Shown one piece after another: positions 47,012 through 47,532 of a DNA stretch of 47,532 bases; the first letter of the stretch is position 1, and each line of letters begins with the position of its first letter. Below the pieces are notes generated by a model. That model was not told the DNA's origin. It searched no databases and saw only the letters and a list, made by a program, of their open reading frames with translations. This DNA comes from Rhizobiales bacterium 63-22 (GTDB taxonomy: Bacteria; Pseudomonadota; Alphaproteobacteria; Rhizobiales; Rhizobiaceae). The stretch is taken from positions 125,737-173,268 of the forward strand of contig MKVZ01000008.1 of assembly GCA_001898995.1 (NCBI GenBank). Reading direction: 5' to 3'. The translations under genes were made by a program, and so were the position numbers.

Positions 47012-47532
47012 GCTTTGTGTAAGCCACCATCACGCCGACGATGACGGCGGCGGGCACCAGCAGCGCGTTCAGGCCCACATAGGCGTGGCCGAGGCCACCG
47101 CCGGCCGCGCCCAGCATCAGCGCTCCCCAGACGGCCAGATGTTGCAGCCAGCGCCATTTCGGCGTTTCGCGCCGCAGCGAGCAGGCGAAATCGGCGGCGG
47201 CGTTGAACAGCGTTCCCGTCACATAGGTCACGCCCAGCCTTGCCGCGCCGATCGGCTGCACGGCGGCGTTCTGCGCGCCCATGGCGGCGGCGAGCAGCAG
47301 GACCGGCTGCACCACCAGCGCGCCCTCGCGGCGCAGGAAACTCACCAGAAGCAGGATCGCCACCACGCTCGCCATCACCATCAGGCTGCCGCGTTTGCCA
47401 TAGGCGCGCACGGTCAGCGTGCCGAAAAAGGCGCCGGCGAAGAAAAGCACGATCAGTACGGCGGGGAACCATACCAGCACCGCACCCTGCACGCCGGGCT
47501 GGTCCGCCAGCCCGATGCCGAGCTGCGTGGTG
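47004..47532 (-). CDS. DUF1275 (YoaK-like) membrane protein, 5' end outside the window
   Basis: The C-terminal 176 residues of an integral membrane protein; the open frame continues through the window edge (TTQLGIGLAD at the limit). Hydrophobic segments: AVLVWFPAVLIVLFFAGAFFG, LMVMASVVAILLLVSF, LVVQPVLLLAAAMGAQNAAV, and two near the end. AMGAQNAAVQPIGAARLGVTYVTGTLFNAAADF is the DUF1275 signature. Family function unknown. The N-terminal part cannot be judged here. It overlaps the convergent LysR gene by eight bases at their stops. Confidence 0.88.
   Translation of the reverse strand, partial: TTQLGIGLADQPGVQGAVLVWFPAVLIVLFFAGAFFGTLTVRAYGKRGSLMVMASVVAILLLVSFLRREGALVVQPVLLLAAAMGAQNAAVQPIGAARLGVTYVTGTLFNAAADFACSLRRETPKWRWLQHLAVWGALMLGAAGGGLGHAYVGLNALLVPAAVIVGVMVAYTKLN

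Overview
The window is a GC-rich stretch of alphaproteobacterial chromosome. Gene content, protein sequences and order point to the order Hyphomicrobiales, close to the Brucella/Ochrobactrum group. The pointers are an F1-only ATP synthase cluster (atpH-A-G-D-C) whose beta subunit has an Ala/Lys/Pro-rich N-terminal extension, a usg gene, a roughly 1600-residue NAD-glutamate dehydrogenase, a MarR-GNAT fusion, and small palindromic intergenic repeats. The species assignment is inference from recognised protein sequences; no search was run.

Layout. 1-2130: a Cu/Zn superoxide dismutase translationally overlapped by a 70-residue upstream gene, a GFA-family zinc protein, a decayed ParB-like fragment, and a MarR regulator with a tandem duplicated operator. 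2230-7565: the atpHAGDC operon (minus strand), interrupted between atpG and atpD by two dispersed repeats. 7789-10498: a small membrane protein and priA. 10605-17330: tal, a stand-alone SMC/RecF-like ATPase, lptE-leuS, yggS, a FUSC-like membrane protein and usg. 17618-20624: acs, then a lower-GC LysE exporter followed by an ASCH-domain gene. 20898-28801: an SDHAF4-like gene, htpX, an RsmB-type rRNA methyltransferase, a heparinase II/III-like gene, purH and glpK. 28805-35088: an MFS permease and the giant NAD-glutamate dehydrogenase. 35360-37756: a lemA-TPM-TPM cluster laced with hairpin repeats. 38050-41438: the MarR-GNAT gene and the ffh-chorismate mutase-rpsP operon behind a near-consensus promoter. 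41711-47532: a lytic transglycosylase, a beta carbonic anhydrase, a pyridoxal kinase, mmsA with a divergent LysR regulator, and the 3' part of a DUF1275 membrane gene cut by the window edge.

Most genes are core functions: energy conversion, carbon and nitrogen entry, translation, SRP targeting, envelope assembly and protein quality control. I see no phage, no CRISPR array, no intact insertion sequence, no tRNA or rRNA gene, and no multi-gene cassette that I would call a new system. The less ordinary material lies between genes: two 107-base mosaic repeats in opposite orientation, a second palindrome family used near several gene ends, a 28-base tandem repeat after pdxY, a copy of the last 15 codons of mmsA lying exactly 100 bases past the real ones, a ParB-like relic, and a doubled MarR operator.
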